This document shows, piece after piece, positions 9,277 to 18,997 of a stretch of DNA of 64,000 nucleotides. Location: contig NZ_PUGF01000018.1 in NCBI RefSeq assembly GCF_002976435.1, forward strand, positions 1 through 64,000, written 5' to 3'. The notes below the pieces were generated by a model. It saw only the letters and a program-made list of their open reading frames with translations, did not search any database and was not told where the DNA came from. The number at the start of each line of letters is the position of its first letter. Position 1 is the stretch's first letter. The DNA comes from Solimicrobium silvestre (GTDB taxonomy: Bacteria; Pseudomonadota; Gammaproteobacteria; Burkholderiales; Burkholderiaceae_D). A program made the translations under genes and the position numbers.

Positions 9277-9981
9277 TCACAGTGGAATAAAACTTAAGAA
9301 AAACCGGTCTAAAATCGACATCAATTCAGAACTATCTAAATGCGCATTAGTACGATATTCAAATTTTGCATTGGCAACTTGGGTAGAGGACACGATATTG
9401 CCCGCGGCAATAGTGGTCGGTGAAATCACACCGGAAAAACGGACATATTCGGTATCACGATCAAACGCGAGCTTCTTCTCGCCGCTCACTTTAAAATTCC
9501 CATTCGGCAGAACTTCGGTGATGGTGACCGCAATCGTTCCTGAAAAAGTATTCCCAAAATTATCGCCACCTTTTTCCGTCAAGCTATTACCGGTAGTGGT
9601 CCCTAAAGATAATTTGGCAGTTTTTGCCGCAGTCGCGCCAAATAAATTCGGTGCGGCATAACTGGTTGCCGATGTTTTGCTGGTGGTATTCCCTGTGGTA
9701 GTAGTGCTACTGGTATTTTCTGCAATCGTAATGATGATGCTGTCCCCGACCATCCGTGCTCGCACATCTTCAAACAATGGCTGGTAATTGCTAGCTTGGA
9801 AAATAGCGCCCGGATTACCTTTGTCATGAGGCGCTTCTGGCAATGGCCGCGCCGACATCGGCTGGTCAATGATGGGCTTGGGGGTTATGGCACAACCCAC
9901 TAAACTGCACACGACACCGAGTAAAACACTGCACATTTTCCACTGTGTTTTTCCGGGTTTATTCAAATAAGTTTGCCGCAT
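9277..9981 (-). CDS. flgH: flagellar L-ring lipoprotein FlgH
   Basis: About 234 residues from the ATG at 9981, which has an AGGTG site five bases upstream; an in-frame start seven codons earlier is less well placed. The lipobox is LVGC, giving an outer-membrane lipoprotein. The body contains FEDVRARMVGDSIIITIAE and ends in DSSELMSILDRFFLSFIPL-like residues, both typical. FlgH forms the outer-membrane L ring that, with FlgI, is the rod bushing. Confidence 0.95.
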   Translation of the reverse strand: MRQTYLNKPGKTQWKMCSVLLGVVCSLVGCAITPKPIIDQPMSARPLPEAPHDKGNPGAIFQASNYQPLFEDVRARMVGDSIIITIAENTSSTTTTGNTTSKTSATSYAAPNLFGATAAKTAKLSLGTTTGNSLTEKGGDNFGNTFSGTIAVTITEVLPNGNFKVSGEKKLAFDRDTEYVRFSGVISPTTIAAGNIVSSTQVANAKFEYRTNAHLDSSELMSILDRFFLSFIPL

Positions 9982-10011
9982 AATGACACCTGCCTCTATC
10001 ACACTACCAAT

Positions 10012-10803
10012 CTAACTTTGTGCCATTGTTACCAAGCGCTGCAACATTTGATTAGAGGTAGTAATGGCTTGACTATTCATTTCATAAGAACGTTGCGTCT
10101 GTATCATATTCACCAACTCGGTTGCCACATTCACGTTCGAGCCTTCAACATAGTTTTGCATCAACGTCCCAGAACCGTTAAGGCCTGGCACGGTAGTATT
10201 CGCATTACCTGAAGATCCGGTTTCCAAATACAGGTTTTCGCCAATAGAATCCAAACCAGCCGGATTCACAAACGTAGCTAATTGCAATGCACCAATCTGT
10301 ACCGGCAATTGCGAATTCGGCTGGGTAATCGTCACCACGCCGTCGCTGCCAATTGTTAATGAAGTGGCAGTGGCAGGAATTGTTAATGCTGGCTGGATTG
10401 GATAGCCACTGGCAGTCACCAATTGACCTTGATTATCTAGCTGAAATGAGCCGTCACGCGTATAGGCGGTTGAGCCATCGGGCATCAGCACTTGAAAAAA
10501 ACCATTACCATTAATCGCCACATCTTGCGCATTACCGGTCATCTGCGGATTACCTTGTGTAAAAATACGTTCCGTGGCAATTGGGCGTACTCCCAACCCC
10601 ACTTGCAAGCCGCTTGGCAGCTGCGTTTGCTGGGTACTTTGCGCACCAGGTTGCCGTATGGTCTGGTATAACAAATCTTCAAAAATGACTCGGGTACCTT
10701 TAAAACCAGTTGTACTGACGTTCGCCAAATTATTCGCAATCACATCCATCGAAGTTTGCTGTGCATCCATCCCCGTTTTAGCGATCCACAATGAGCGTAT
10801 CAT
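10012..10803 (-). CDS. flgG: flagellar distal rod protein FlgG
   Basis: 263 residues, standard length. It begins [20 protein letters not shown] followed by [18 protein letters not shown], the rod/hook N-terminal signature, and ends with [19 protein letters not shown] and the coiled C-terminal helix. FlgG builds the distal rod that passes through the rings. It lies between flgF and flgH. Confidence 0.97.
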   Translation of the reverse strand: MIRSLWIAKTGMDAQQTSMDVIANNLANVSTTGFKGTRVIFEDLLYQTIRQPGAQSTQQTQLPSGLQVGLGVRPIATERIFTQGNPQMTGNAQDVAINGNGFFQVLMPDGSTAYTRDGSFQLDNQGQLVTASGYPIQPALTIPATATSLTIGSDGVVTITQPNSQLPVQIGALQLATFVNPAGLDSIGENLYLETGSSGNANTTVPGLNGSGTLMQNYVEGSNVNVATELVNMIQTQRSYEMNSQAITTSNQMLQRLVTMAQS

Positions 10804-10869
10804 TTTATTCTCCGGTTATTTCACAACGACAGAATCAAACTTATTTTTACTTAACTTCTCTCACTATTT

Positions 10870-11610
10870 TTAGCTCAACGCCATTATCGTGCTTGCTTTT
10901 GCGTCGTCAGTCTGGGCGTCTGTCAGCAACTGAATGTGCATATCAAACATCCGTGCCAACGTAATCATATTAACTAGTGATTCGACAGGGTTAACATTGC
11001 TATTCTCTATTGACCCACTGAGTACCGTCACATTGATATCAGCGTCAGCAACTGTCCCATCTTTGGCCCGGAACAATCCGTCATCGCCACGCACCAATGT
11101 ATTTTCAGGTGGATTAACTAATTTCAATTGCCCGACTATCGTGCCATTTGCCACTTTATTTCCAATTGGGATACTTGAAATGGTACCGTCTTTAGAAATG
11201 GTGATTGTTTCGTCCGGGGGAAGCGTTATCGCTCCAGAGTCACTCAATACATTTAACCCGCGTTGCGTTTGCAGCACGCCATTTTGATCCGTTTTTAAAC
11301 TACCAGCCCGCGTGTAGGCTTCCTTACCATTGGCATCTTCCACCACCAACCAACCATGCCCCTGTACCGATACATCTAAGGTGCGATCCGTTGTATGCGT
11401 AACGCCCTGATCAAAATTGGTTGCCACCGTTGCGTCCACCACAAAAGTTTGCACTGGCAAATCGGTGCTCAGCACCGGCACCGCACGAAATGAATCCAAT
11501 TGCGCCCGAAAACCATCGGTGCTGATATTGGCCAGGTTATGCGATACCGTATCCATTTGAGCCATCGTATGCTTACCGCTGGTCATGGCTGTGTAGATTA
11601 ATTTATCCAT
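10870..11610 (-). CDS. flgF: flagellar proximal rod protein FlgF
   Basis: 246 residues. The N-terminus MDKLIYTAMTSGKHTMAQMD with the SHNLANISTDGFRAQ signature and the C-terminal SLVNMITLARMFDMHIQLL are typical of FlgF, and the central beta domain is complete. It forms part of the proximal rod and starts only five bases beyond the flgE stop, so the two are probably translationally linked. Confidence 0.96.
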   Translation of the reverse strand: MDKLIYTAMTSGKHTMAQMDTVSHNLANISTDGFRAQLDSFRAVPVLSTDLPVQTFVVDATVATNFDQGVTHTTDRTLDVSVQGHGWLVVEDANGKEAYTRAGSLKTDQNGVLQTQRGLNVLSDSGAITLPPDETITISKDGTISSIPIGNKVANGTIVGQLKLVNPPENTLVRGDDGLFRAKDGTVADADINVTVLSGSIENSNVNPVESLVNMITLARMFDMHIQLLTDAQTDDAKASTIMALS

Positions 11611-11615
11611 ACCAA

Positions 11616-12893
11616 TTATCTAAGAGTGACTAATGTTTGAATAATCTGATCTTCCGTTTTAATCGTTTGCGCATTGGCTTGATAATCCTGCTGCGCCGTA
11701 ATCATGTTAACCAGCTCTGAGGTTAAATCCGTGGTTGAATCTTCAACCGCATCTGACTGTAATGTACCTAAACTACCTGAGCCCGGTGTCCCCAACAGAG
11801 GAACTCCTGAGGTTGGTGAGGCCAACCACAAATTATTTCCTATTGATTTTAATCCACTCGGATTCACAAAATTATCCAGCACAATCTGGCCTAAAGTCTG
11901 TGTTTGTCCGTTTGAATAAGTGCCAGTAATAACGCCATCAGCGCCGGCACTAAACTGCGTTAGCTGACCTGACGCAAAACCATCTTGCGTCTGCGAATTA
12001 ACGCCGGAAGAAACGCCGTATTGGGTTGTGCCGGTATATGAAATGGTAACTACTTGTGGTGTGGTAGCACCATTCGCCAGTGGAATAGTTAGTGGAACAC
12101 TAAACGGTGGCGCTGTTACCGGCGTGGTCGTTGCGGGGTCTAATGTACCGGCACTGTTAAACGACAACGTAGCTACCGAAACTGGAGCAGCCGGCGGTGT
12201 ATAGCCAATTGGCTTCCCATCCACGGTCGCAAAGACACTCCACTGATCTTCAACAGACGGAGCAACGATGCCGTTATTAACGTAGTAAGTCTGGAGTGCG
12301 TGACTGTTTCCCAAACTATCGTAGACAGTCACTGAAGTTGAGTAGGTGTAGGTAGCTGGCTTGGTAGAATCAAACCCGGCAGACAACAATACCGGGGAAC
12401 TAGAATTCAGGTTTAACTCAGTACCTACTGTCGCCGTTATTTTCGGTGGTAAATTCGCTGAATTGATCACTATATTGGTCGTTACGCCGGTATTTAACAC
12501 GCCGTTTGCGTTGGCGTTATAGCCTTGTAGATTGGCTCCGGAAGAGGTAACAATTGCACCATTCTCATTGAGTTGAAACTCCCCGCTGCGGGTATAACCG
12601 ATCGACCCATTAGTGCTGACCTGAAAAAACCCATTACCATCAATCGCAATATCTAAGGGATTACTATCTGTTGATATCGTACCCTGGGTAAATTGTTGGC
12701 TGACATCCGATGCTGAAACACCGATCCCCACTGCTGAAGCACCACCGCCGCCCAATGAGTTTGCATAGACATCGGCAAATTCTATGTTGGATTCCTTAAA
12801 CCCTACGGTGCTGGAATTGGCAATATTATTACCAATTACATCCAACTGCGTGGAGGCGGCTTGCAAGCCGCTTAGTCCCTGATCAAAAGCCAT
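11616..12893 (-). CDS. flgE: flagellar hook protein FlgE
   Basis: 425 residues, in the normal range for a hook subunit. It has the MAFDQGLSGLQAASTQLDVI N-terminus with NNIANSSTVGFKES, and the C-terminal ELVNMITAQQDYQANAQTIK. The centre is variable, Ser/Thr/Gly rich and surface exposed in the assembled hook. It follows flgD, its hook-cap scaffold protein. Confidence 0.97.
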   Translation of the reverse strand: MAFDQGLSGLQAASTQLDVIGNNIANSSTVGFKESNIEFADVYANSLGGGGASAVGIGVSASDVSQQFTQGTISTDSNPLDIAIDGNGFFQVSTNGSIGYTRSGEFQLNENGAIVTSSGANLQGYNANANGVLNTGVTTNIVINSANLPPKITATVGTELNLNSSSPVLLSAGFDSTKPATYTYSTSVTVYDSLGNSHALQTYYVNNGIVAPSVEDQWSVFATVDGKPIGYTPPAAPVSVATLSFNSAGTLDPATTTPVTAPPFSVPLTIPLANGATTPQVVTISYTGTTQYGVSSGVNSQTQDGFASGQLTQFSAGADGVITGTYSNGQTQTLGQIVLDNFVNPSGLKSIGNNLWLASPTSGVPLLGTPGSGSLGTLQSDAVEDSTTDLTSELVNMITAQQDYQANAQTIKTEDQIIQTLVTLR

Positions 12894-12981
12894 GATATTT
12901 CCCCTGTCTTATTGCCCGTATTGACGAATTTAGTTAATTTACTTTGTTAATTTACTTAGCCAACCTACACACTAAATTCAT

Positions 12982-13692
12982 TCAAAGAATTTGTAATACA
13001 CTAGAAAAACTGGTGGTTCCAATGGTGGGGATATTTAACTGCGCACCAGAAGCTCCTGCTGATACCGATGACACCATGCCAACTGACAAGCCGGTCGCTG
13101 TGACTGGCGTGGCACCATTATTAGCAGTAAGGGTAAAAGTATATTGACCGTCCGGTGCCGTTGTGCCAGTGGTGGTCGTTCCATTCCAAGGTATTGCCGA
13201 AACACCGCTAGGCATACTGCCCAAATTCATGGTGTCAACTACAGCACCTGCTGCATTCGTGATGGTCGCTTTCACATTGGTAGCGGCTGAACTTAAGTTC
13301 ACACCAAACTGCCCGGCGCCTGAACTCAAGGTAACGGCATTACCTGGCACCACCACGCTTTTACCGATTAAATTAGCGGCCTGCATAGTTTGCGACGATT
13401 GAAAATTAGCCATTAGACTAGTCAACGTAGTATTCAATTGACTGACGCCTGTTACGGTCGACAATTGCGCCATTTGGCTAGTCACTTGCGCATTGTCCAT
13501 CGGGTTAAGCGGGTCTTGATTTTTCATTTGGGTGATTAACATCGTCATGAAATTATTTTGCAAAGTTGCCGCACTTTCAGTCCCGGATGATGACGCAGCA
13601 GTGCTATTGGTACTTGAACTGGTGCTTGAAGAAGAAGTCGGATTCATCGTTGACAGCAAAGCTGGTGAAACCGAATTTATTGTGGTAGCCAT
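12982..13692 (-). CDS. flgD: flagellar hook-capping protein FlgD
   Basis: 236 residues. A Ser/Thr-rich N-terminus is followed by LQNNFMTMLITQMKNQDPLN and the NAQVTSQMAQLSTVTGVSQL motif, both diagnostic for FlgD; the C-terminal half is the Ig-like/tudor region ending in FSSVLQIL. FlgD caps the growing hook and is discarded afterwards. Location between flgC and flgE is canonical. Confidence 0.96.
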   Translation of the reverse strand: MATTINSVSPALLSTMNPTSSSSTSSSTNSTAASSSGTESAATLQNNFMTMLITQMKNQDPLNPMDNAQVTSQMAQLSTVTGVSQLNTTLTSLMANFQSSQTMQAANLIGKSVVVPGNAVTLSSGAGQFGVNLSSAATNVKATITNAAGAVVDTMNLGSMPSGVSAIPWNGTTTTGTTAPDGQYTFTLTANNGATPVTATGLSVGMVSSVSAGASGAQLNIPTIGTTSFSSVLQIL

Positions 13693-13739
13693 AACAACTC
13701 CTAATCAAAAAAAATATTTCTAGAAAATCGTACTAACGA

Positions 13740-14144
13740 CTATTGACCAATCGTAAGCGCTTTCATCAACATGGTTTTAGCGGCATTCATGGTATCCACA
13801 TTGGTTTGATAAGAACGCGAAGCCGAGATCATATTCACCATTTCGTCCACCACATTCACATTCGGCGTTGCCACATAACCATTGGCATCAGCAAGGGGAT
13901 GCTGCGGGTCATACTTCAACATAGGAGGGCCCGTATCCTCCACCACTTGCTGCACTTGAACCCCGGTAGCATTGTCGTCTGAAACCGGAACGGCAGAAAA
14001 TACCACTTGTTTGGCACGGTACGGTTGGCCATTTGAACTCGTCACACTGTCGGCATTGGCTAAATTACTCGCCACGACGTTTAAGCGTTGTGACTGGGCG
14101 CTCATGGCGGAACCGGCTACGTTAAAAACATCAAAAAGTGACAT
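13740..14144 (-). CDS. flgC: flagellar proximal rod protein FlgC
   Basis: 134 residues, the usual length. The N-terminus MSLFDVFNVAGSAMSAQSQR continues to VVASNLANADS, and the C-terminus has VDEMVNMISASRSYQTNVDT, both typical. FlgC, FlgB and FlgF form the proximal rod above the MS ring. Confidence 0.97.
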   Translation of the reverse strand: MSLFDVFNVAGSAMSAQSQRLNVVASNLANADSVTSSNGQPYRAKQVVFSAVPVSDDNATGVQVQQVVEDTGPPMLKYDPQHPLADANGYVATPNVNVVDEMVNMISASRSYQTNVDTMNAAKTMLMKALTIGQ

Positions 14145-14207
14145 GATCTGCTCCTGTTTCCAACTCTGTTTTAGCGTTGTGCATTAACTCTGCAAATTAA
14201 ACTTGAA

Positions 14208-14627
14208 CTACGCTTGAATCACGGCCAACATATTATGAATCTGCGCAGTCACCAGCGTCACTGCCGCCTCATAGCGCAATCCATTATCCGCAAATTGCAT
14301 TCTTTCTTTATCGGTATCCACATCATTACCATCTATCCTTCCTTGGATATCATTCCTATACTGAATTGCGTCACTCATCGGACTAGCAATTTTGCCGGTT
14401 TGATGTCCTTCAGAAGTAGTGGTGAGCGCTAAGGGGGCCTGAATGCCGAGTTTGGCTTGGGCAGCGTGCGAAACTTGTTGTAGCGCAGTAGAAAAATTGA
14501 TATCGCGGGCTTTGTAATTAGGGGTGTCCGCATTCGCAATATTAGAGGCTAACAATTCCTGACGCGCCTCACGCACCCGCAACGCAGATTCTGGTAAATT
14601 CAATAATTCATCAAGTCCATTTGCCAT
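14208..14627 (-). CDS. flgB: flagellar proximal rod protein FlgB
   Basis: About 139 residues from the ATG at 14627, chosen because a strong GGAGG site ends a few bases upstream; the in-frame ATG four codons earlier overlaps that site. The LLASNIANADTPNYKARDI motif and the C-terminal RYEAAVTLVTAQIHNMLAV are diagnostic. It is the first gene of the minus-strand flgB-L operon. Confidence 0.95.
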   Translation of the reverse strand: MANGLDELLNLPESALRVREARQELLASNIANADTPNYKARDINFSTALQQVSHAAQAKLGIQAPLALTTTSEGHQTGKIASPMSDAIQYRNDIQGRIDGNDVDTDKERMQFADNGLRYEAAVTLVTAQIHNMLAVIQA

Positions 14628-14660
14628 GATTACCTCCACTGCATCGATCCAACCAACTTA

Positions 14661-14761
14661 GGACTTACGCAAAATTGCTCCAACAAGGCGTGCCGACGTA
14701 GACAGTACGAATAGTACGGCAAGGAGAGCACAACGCCGCTGGGGCGATTTTGCGTAAGTCC
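14661..14761. mobile_element. 101-bp MITE-like element with 15-bp terminal inverted repeats
   Basis: The element begins GGACTTACGCAAAAT and ends with its exact reverse complement ATTTTGCGTAAGTCC, with no coding capacity inside. It sits between divergent flgB and flgA. Related ends occur at 31387 and 38634. The termini look like insertion-sequence ends, suggesting a non-autonomous element moved in trans; no matching transposase is in the window. Confidence 0.7.
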
Positions 14762-14904
14762 CTCAACTAATTTCCACACCTCATTCTATTCCCCCTAGTG
14801 CCTTATGAATGCAAAAGAAAACCATAAAATAGTGCTCTGTTCTCTGTTTAAATTAAGCCGCAAAAATATAAAATTTGCCTATGTTAAAGCCGATGAGGAA
14901 TGCG

Positions 14905-15651
14905 ATGAAACCAGCTGTTATCACAATGCTAGGTTCAATTCACTTGCTGCTTCAAGTTGGGCTGGGCTTAACTACGCTGGCGTGCGTGCCATTACATGCA
15001 GCGGAAGACAAGCAAAATTTGCAAGAAATTCGTGAAACAGTAAAACAATATTTAAACAAGGAATCAGCAGGTATTTCGAGTACCAGCACGGGCACAAATA
15101 CCGTCACCACCGAAGTTGGTGCGATTGATTCCAGACTCAACTTAGCCCCTTGCGCGGCGCTTGAAGCATTTATGCCGGGCGGTAGCCATCTTTGGGGAAA
15201 AACTACGGTCGGCGTACGCTGTCTGGCACCGCAGCTTTGGGTGATTTATGTTCCTGGCGTTGTCAAAATTTGGGGTAATTATTACGTCGCGGCAAAATCC
15301 ATCGCACAAGGTCAAACTATTACCGAAGCGGACATCAGCACTGTCAAAGGTGATCTAACCACCTTAGCGAGCGGCATTGTGACCGAACCCAGCCAAGCAC
15401 TTGGGCACACATCAACCATGTCATTGGCGGCCGGAATCCCGCTGCGCCAGGACGGTTTGCATCTGCAACAAGTAGTTTTACAGGGGCAGACCATACGCCT
15501 AATTTCCAGCGGGGCTGGATTTAACGTGTCCACTGAGGCACAAGCATTAAACAGCGCCAGCGAAGGTCAGTTAGTAAAAGTAAAAATAAACTCGGGGCAG
15601 GTTTTATCCGGCATTGCCAAATCAGGAGGGATTGTTGAAGTGAGGAATTAG
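14905..15651 (+). CDS. flgA: flagellar P-ring assembly chaperone FlgA
   Basis: About 248 residues from the ATG at 14905, which has GAGGA a few bases upstream; starts at 14881 (ATG) and 14875 (TTG) are possible. The N-terminus is a signal peptide ending near LHA. The C-terminal SAF-domain region includes YYVAAKSIAQGQTITEADIS and the terminal VLSGIAKSGGIVEV. FlgA is a periplasmic chaperone for FlgI assembly. It is divergent from flgB and leads flgA-flgM-flgN. Confidence 0.94.
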   Translation: MKPAVITMLGSIHLLLQVGLGLTTLACVPLHAAEDKQNLQEIRETVKQYLNKESAGISSTSTGTNTVTTEVGAIDSRLNLAPCAALEAFMPGGSHLWGKTTVGVRCLAPQLWVIYVPGVVKIWGNYYVAAKSIAQGQTITEADISTVKGDLTTLASGIVTEPSQALGHTSTMSLAAGIPLRQDGLHLQQVVLQGQTIRLISSGAGFNVSTEAQALNSASEGQLVKVKINSGQVLSGIAKSGGIVEVRN

Positions 15652-15683
15652 TAACTAAATCTACAACGTAGGCACGAAAGTGT

Positions 15684-15710
15684 TAAAGTTTTTTTAGAAT
15701 GCGTCGATAA
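15684..15710 (+). promoter_or_regulatory. sigma-28 (FliA) promoter of flgM
   Basis: Reads TAAAGTTT, then 11 bases, then GTCGATAA: a perfect -35 and a single mismatch to GCCGATAA at the -10, with exact spacing. It lies about 47 bases ahead of the flgM start, giving FliA control of its own anti-sigma factor, as is known in other flagellated bacteria. Confidence 0.88.
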
Positions 15711-15756
15711 ACAGCCATAAGATACCGATGAGTCCGATAAATTAAAGGTGAATGCT

Positions 15757-16131
15757 ATGACTACTATTACCAACGCAACTACTAGCCCCCCGCTGCCGCC
15801 AACCAGTTCGCCAACTGTTAAGCCTAATTCTGGTGCGTCTACGAATGATGTTGCAACCTCGACAAATAACGCCGCAAACACAGGCGCTGCCGCCGGTACT
15901 ACGGGTGCCGCTGCTGGCTCGTCCAGTAGCTCGGTAACAACTATTTCTACTATTTCGACCCAATTACAGGCAGCGCAAGCGGCTTCTTCCAGCGATGCAG
16001 TTTTTTCGTCAAGTAAAGTAAATGAAATTAAACAGGCTATCTCTGAAGGCCGTTTTCAAGTTAATTCAGAAAAAGTTGCCGATGGCTTGCTCGATAGCGT
16101 GAATGACTTACTTGGTTCTCGCAGGCAGTAG
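15757..16131 (+). CDS. flgM: anti-sigma-28 factor FlgM
   Basis: About 124 residues from the ATG at 15757, which has AAAGG eight bases upstream; a GTG three codons earlier overlaps that site. The first half is Thr/Ser/Ala rich and probably disordered. The C-terminal FliA-binding helices include KVNEIKQAISEGRFQVNSEK and VADGLLDSVNDLLGSRR, characteristic of FlgM. It holds FliA inactive until it is exported through the finished hook. Confidence 0.92.
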   Translation: MTTITNATTSPPLPPTSSPTVKPNSGASTNDVATSTNNAANTGAAAGTTGAAAGSSSSSVTTISTISTQLQAAQAASSSDAVFSSSKVNEIKQAISEGRFQVNSEKVADGLLDSVNDLLGSRRQ

Positions 16132-16173
16132 CATGATGAATGCATAGATAACCCGAATAGATAAGCAACCGCC

Positions 16174-16650
16174 ATGAACACTTTACTTTTTTGCATACAA
16201 AATGAAACCGATGCGATGACAGCATTGGTGGAAGTGTTAGGTCAAGAACAAACGGCGTTAACACAAGCCCCATCTTTGCCACTCATGGAAGAAATCAATG
16301 CCGTGATGCAGAGAAAAAATCAACTCATTGCAAGTATTTCGCAATTAGGTCACACACGTAAAAACGAATTAACCCGCTTGGGTTTTAAACACCCAGAAAC
16401 CAGCATGCCAGAGTGGCTGCAAGACCAGGCGCAAGTAGAATGCTGGGCAAAGTTAATGAAACTGACTAGAAAAGCCAAAGAGCTTAATCGCGTTAATGGC
16501 CTTCTCATCACCAAACATCTAATCCGCAACCAAAGTACGCTGCAAGTTCTTTACCAAAATCACGGTTCCACCAGCACCCCTTCCCTCTATGGCGCTAACG
16601 GCCAATCCAATACCCAGCGCAGCACCGTGCGCGGCTTCATCGCCATTTAA
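16174..16650 (+). CDS. flgN: flagellar export chaperone FlgN
   Basis: 158 residues, mostly helical, with the pattern LVEVLGQEQTALTQAPSLPL near the N-terminus and a later region RVNGLLITKHLIRNQSTLQV that matches FlgN-family proteins. FlgN keeps FlgK and FlgL unfolded and delivers them to the export gate. Its position directly behind flgM is the usual one and is part of the evidence, because FlgN sequences are poorly conserved. Confidence 0.88.
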   Translation: MNTLLFCIQNETDAMTALVEVLGQEQTALTQAPSLPLMEEINAVMQRKNQLIASISQLGHTRKNELTRLGFKHPETSMPEWLQDQAQVECWAKLMKLTRKAKELNRVNGLLITKHLIRNQSTLQVLYQNHGSTSTPSLYGANGQSNTQRSTVRGFIAI

Positions 16651-16788
16651 ACGCGTTGAAATCAGATTAAATTCGTTCAACTGTTTTAAAAATTTCTACT
16701 TGAAATCTAGCCAATTTCGCCAATAATGGATTTAATTAAAACTAAATGGTTGTGAGGGCATTCAGCAGTATTCGCCTGGATTAATTGT

Positions 16789-18678
16789 ATGTTTTTATCA
16801 TTAAAAGATACTGGCATAGTCATTAATAACGCACGGCAACTTTTACTCTTTATTCTTAATTTGTTAAGTCGGCGAACTGCAGGGGCACTTATCATTCCAA
16901 TTAAACGCCATCTCTTGTGGAAGTTCATCATCCTAACTTGCTTATCGCTCTGCGTTCAAAGCGTGTTTGCGATCAATTTTGGTGATGCGGCATTGCGTTC
17001 CAATTTAGGGCAAGGACTTCATGTTCAAGTACCTATTTCTGGCGCTCCTGACGATGTTCTTGTCGCAAGCTGTTTCAAAATAAAACTGGAAACTCTCGAA
17101 GGCGATTTTATTGCCATTCCCCACATCGAATTTGCCGAACCGAATCGTGCGGATACGGCCACGCTGATTAATCTCAGTACAAAAGAATTAATGATCGAAC
17201 CGGCGGTAAAATTATCGATTGCATTAACGTGTGGCGCATCGCTACAACGTGAATATTCGCTGCTATTTGATTACGCTGAGCTCTCTGTCGCTGCACCGGT
17301 AGTTGCAACTGCCGCAGCTGTCGGTGTTGCCAGTGAAGAACCTATCGCGTCCAATACCACCGCACCTGAAACAAAACCGGCAACCGCTAAAAGAGTCCCA
17401 AGAACTCCAGTCACTACGCCTAGAAAAATAGTCATCAAAAACACCGCGGCTAAAATTAATACTAGTTCTTCTGGCAAAGATGCATTAAGGGTTAGCAATG
17501 AAGAGCTACTGCCGGATTTTGCTTCAACATCTCCGGCAAAGTTAGCTGCGCAACCTTCGGGCAATATGGAACAACAGCGCAACCAGGAAAATAATCTGGC
17601 CACAATACGGCTTGCCACGATGTTGCGGGATGAAAGCGCGTTGTTAGAAACCCAAAAGGAAATGCAAGATGAACAGAAAAAAATTCAAAAACTGGAAGCC
17701 GAAATTCAACAGTTAAAATTACAAATTCAGAAAAAACCCCAGCAAGAACAAGTTGCACCAACGCTACTAATTAAACTGATTGCGCTTGTGGTGTTATTAC
17801 TACTCAGCTTGATCGGAATGGGATTATTCATCGCCTATAAAGCACGTCAAAACAGGAATAAAATCTGGTGGGATCCGTCGGCTGAAAACAAGAAAAATGT
17901 CGAAGAAATAGTTGATTCATTACAGAGCAGCGCAGAAGAAGGCGACCTTGATCCAAGCCAAATAATTAAAGCACCGGAAACCAAACCGCATAGTGCAACG
18001 CCGTCAGAAGAAGAGATCAATTACGCACAATATCGAACCGATTTAAGTCCTCAATACAAGCGCAAAGGCTTACCGACTTTGGAGGAAACCGATAGCACTT
18101 CATTTAATATATTCACGAATCGACGCGGACAATCGATTCAGATTGAAGAGATTTCCGACATTACGCAAGAAGCTGAATTTTGGATGTCCGTCAATGATCC
18201 GAATCGGGCTATTGAAATTTTAGAACCGCAAAGCCTGGATGAAAATCCATCAATGCCAATCACCTGGCTTTATTTACTCGATCTTTATCAACTGGTCGGT
18301 AATGAGAAAAAATATAGCGAACTACGAATCCGCTTTAAGCATAAATTCAACACCAACATTCCTCATTTCGGTGAAGTTATCGACCCAAACAATTCGAGGA
18401 ACCTAGAAGATTTTCCGCATTTAACCTCTAAATGCTGTGCGTTTTGGAATACCAACTACATTTTGCCGTTTTTAGAATCGTTACTGGTCGATGACAGGGA
18501 CGGCGAACGGGTCGGTTTTGATTTGCCGGTGTATCGCGATATTTTGCTGTTAATTTCTATTTGCATCGAATTAGAACGCACAAAAAAACCACCCTCCTCG
18601 TCAACGCTGAGTAAGGAACCTAAAAACTTACAGCCCGTGCTTGAGATAAAAGAAACACCAATACCAGATAAAACGTAG
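16789..18678 (+). CDS. FimV-like membrane protein with TPR-type C-terminus
   Basis: 629 residues from the ATG at 16789. The hydrophobic signal-like stretch LWKFIILTCLSLCVQSVFA is at residues 43-61, so a start at the TTG at 16915 is possible. Residues about 62-155 resemble the FimV N-terminal domain (FGDAALRSNLGQGLHVQVPI). A Pro/Thr/Ala linker, a coiled coil (about 280-318), one membrane helix (about 322-348) and an acidic C-terminal region with a TPR-like segment (ITQEAEFWMSVNDPNRAIEI) follow. FimV/HubP proteins organise cell poles, type IV pili or flagella. A polar role here is inference. Confidence 0.75.
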   Translation: MFLSLKDTGIVINNARQLLLFILNLLSRRTAGALIIPIKRHLLWKFIILTCLSLCVQSVFAINFGDAALRSNLGQGLHVQVPISGAPDDVLVASCFKIKLETLEGDFIAIPHIEFAEPNRADTATLINLSTKELMIEPAVKLSIALTCGASLQREYSLLFDYAELSVAAPVVATAAAVGVASEEPIASNTTAPETKPATAKRVPRTPVTTPRKIVIKNTAAKINTSSSGKDALRVSNEELLPDFASTSPAKLAAQPSGNMEQQRNQENNLATIRLATMLRDESALLETQKEMQDEQKKIQKLEAEIQQLKLQIQKKPQQEQVAPTLLIKLIALVVLLLLSLIGMGLFIAYKARQNRNKIWWDPSAENKKNVEEIVDSLQSSAEEGDLDPSQIIKAPETKPHSATPSEEEINYAQYRTDLSPQYKRKGLPTLEETDSTSFNIFTNRRGQSIQIEEISDITQEAEFWMSVNDPNRAIEILEPQSLDENPSMPITWLYLLDLYQLVGNEKKYSELRIRFKHKFNTNIPHFGEVIDPNNSRNLEDFPHLTSKCCAFWNTNYILPFLESLLVDDRDGERVGFDLPVYRDILLLISICIELERTKKPPSSSTLSKEPKNLQPVLEIKETPIPDKT

Positions 18679-18687
18679 CTACCGAGC

Positions 18688-18709
18688 TTGAAAAGGTGTC
18701 GTTTGCACT
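18688..18709 (+). repeat. 22-base motif shared with 21463-21485
   Basis: TTGAAAAGGTGTCGTTTGCACT here closely matches TTGAAAAAAGTATCGTTTGCACT at 21463-21485, allowing one gap. Both lie downstream of one gene and upstream of the next in the island. Function unknown; it may be a remnant of duplicated flanking sequence. Confidence 0.4.
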
Positions 18710-18826
18710 GCGTATTATTATCCTTAAACACGCCAAAACCTCCCCCACTGACAGTATTAATGTTGCAACCAACTCCCTAATTCGCGCCTAAAATCCGCTG
18801 CGGATTATGTTGACTTTATAAACAAC

Positions 18827-18960
18827 AATGTTGCCAAATTTCAATTTTGTGTTACTGTCTTCTACTTGTGCGTGGCACCAATGATCGGTTAGGAGTCGTT
18901 CCCACTGTTAAAGGGAACTAGCCGTGCCATCGGATGAATCCGGAAGCATTTAGATTAATA
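18827..18960 (+). promoter_or_regulatory. promoter-leader module, copy A
   Basis: This segment is a diverged relative of two near-identical segments at 24697 and 28722. Shared parts are a TTGCCA -35-like box (18831-18836), a 16-base AT-rich spacer, a TACTGT box (18853-18858), then ACTTG, TGGC..CA.TG and GGAGTC..TCC blocks. A GTTCCC ... GGGAAC hairpin follows. It ends ahead of the DUF4157 gene with about 130 bases of untranslated leader. Promoter assignment is inference from spacing and conservation. Confidence 0.5.
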
Positions 18961-18997
18961 CTCTTCCCCATTGCATCTCAATTATGCGAGGTCAGTA

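Noticed and set aside
14661-14761. CRISPR-like repeat
   Set aside because: Single unit with terminal inverted repeats; no direct repeat array or spacers anywhere in the window.
14640-14904. Sigma-54 promoter for the flgB or flgA operon
   Set aside because: I looked for the TGGCAC-N5-TTGC pattern on both strands and found no acceptable match.
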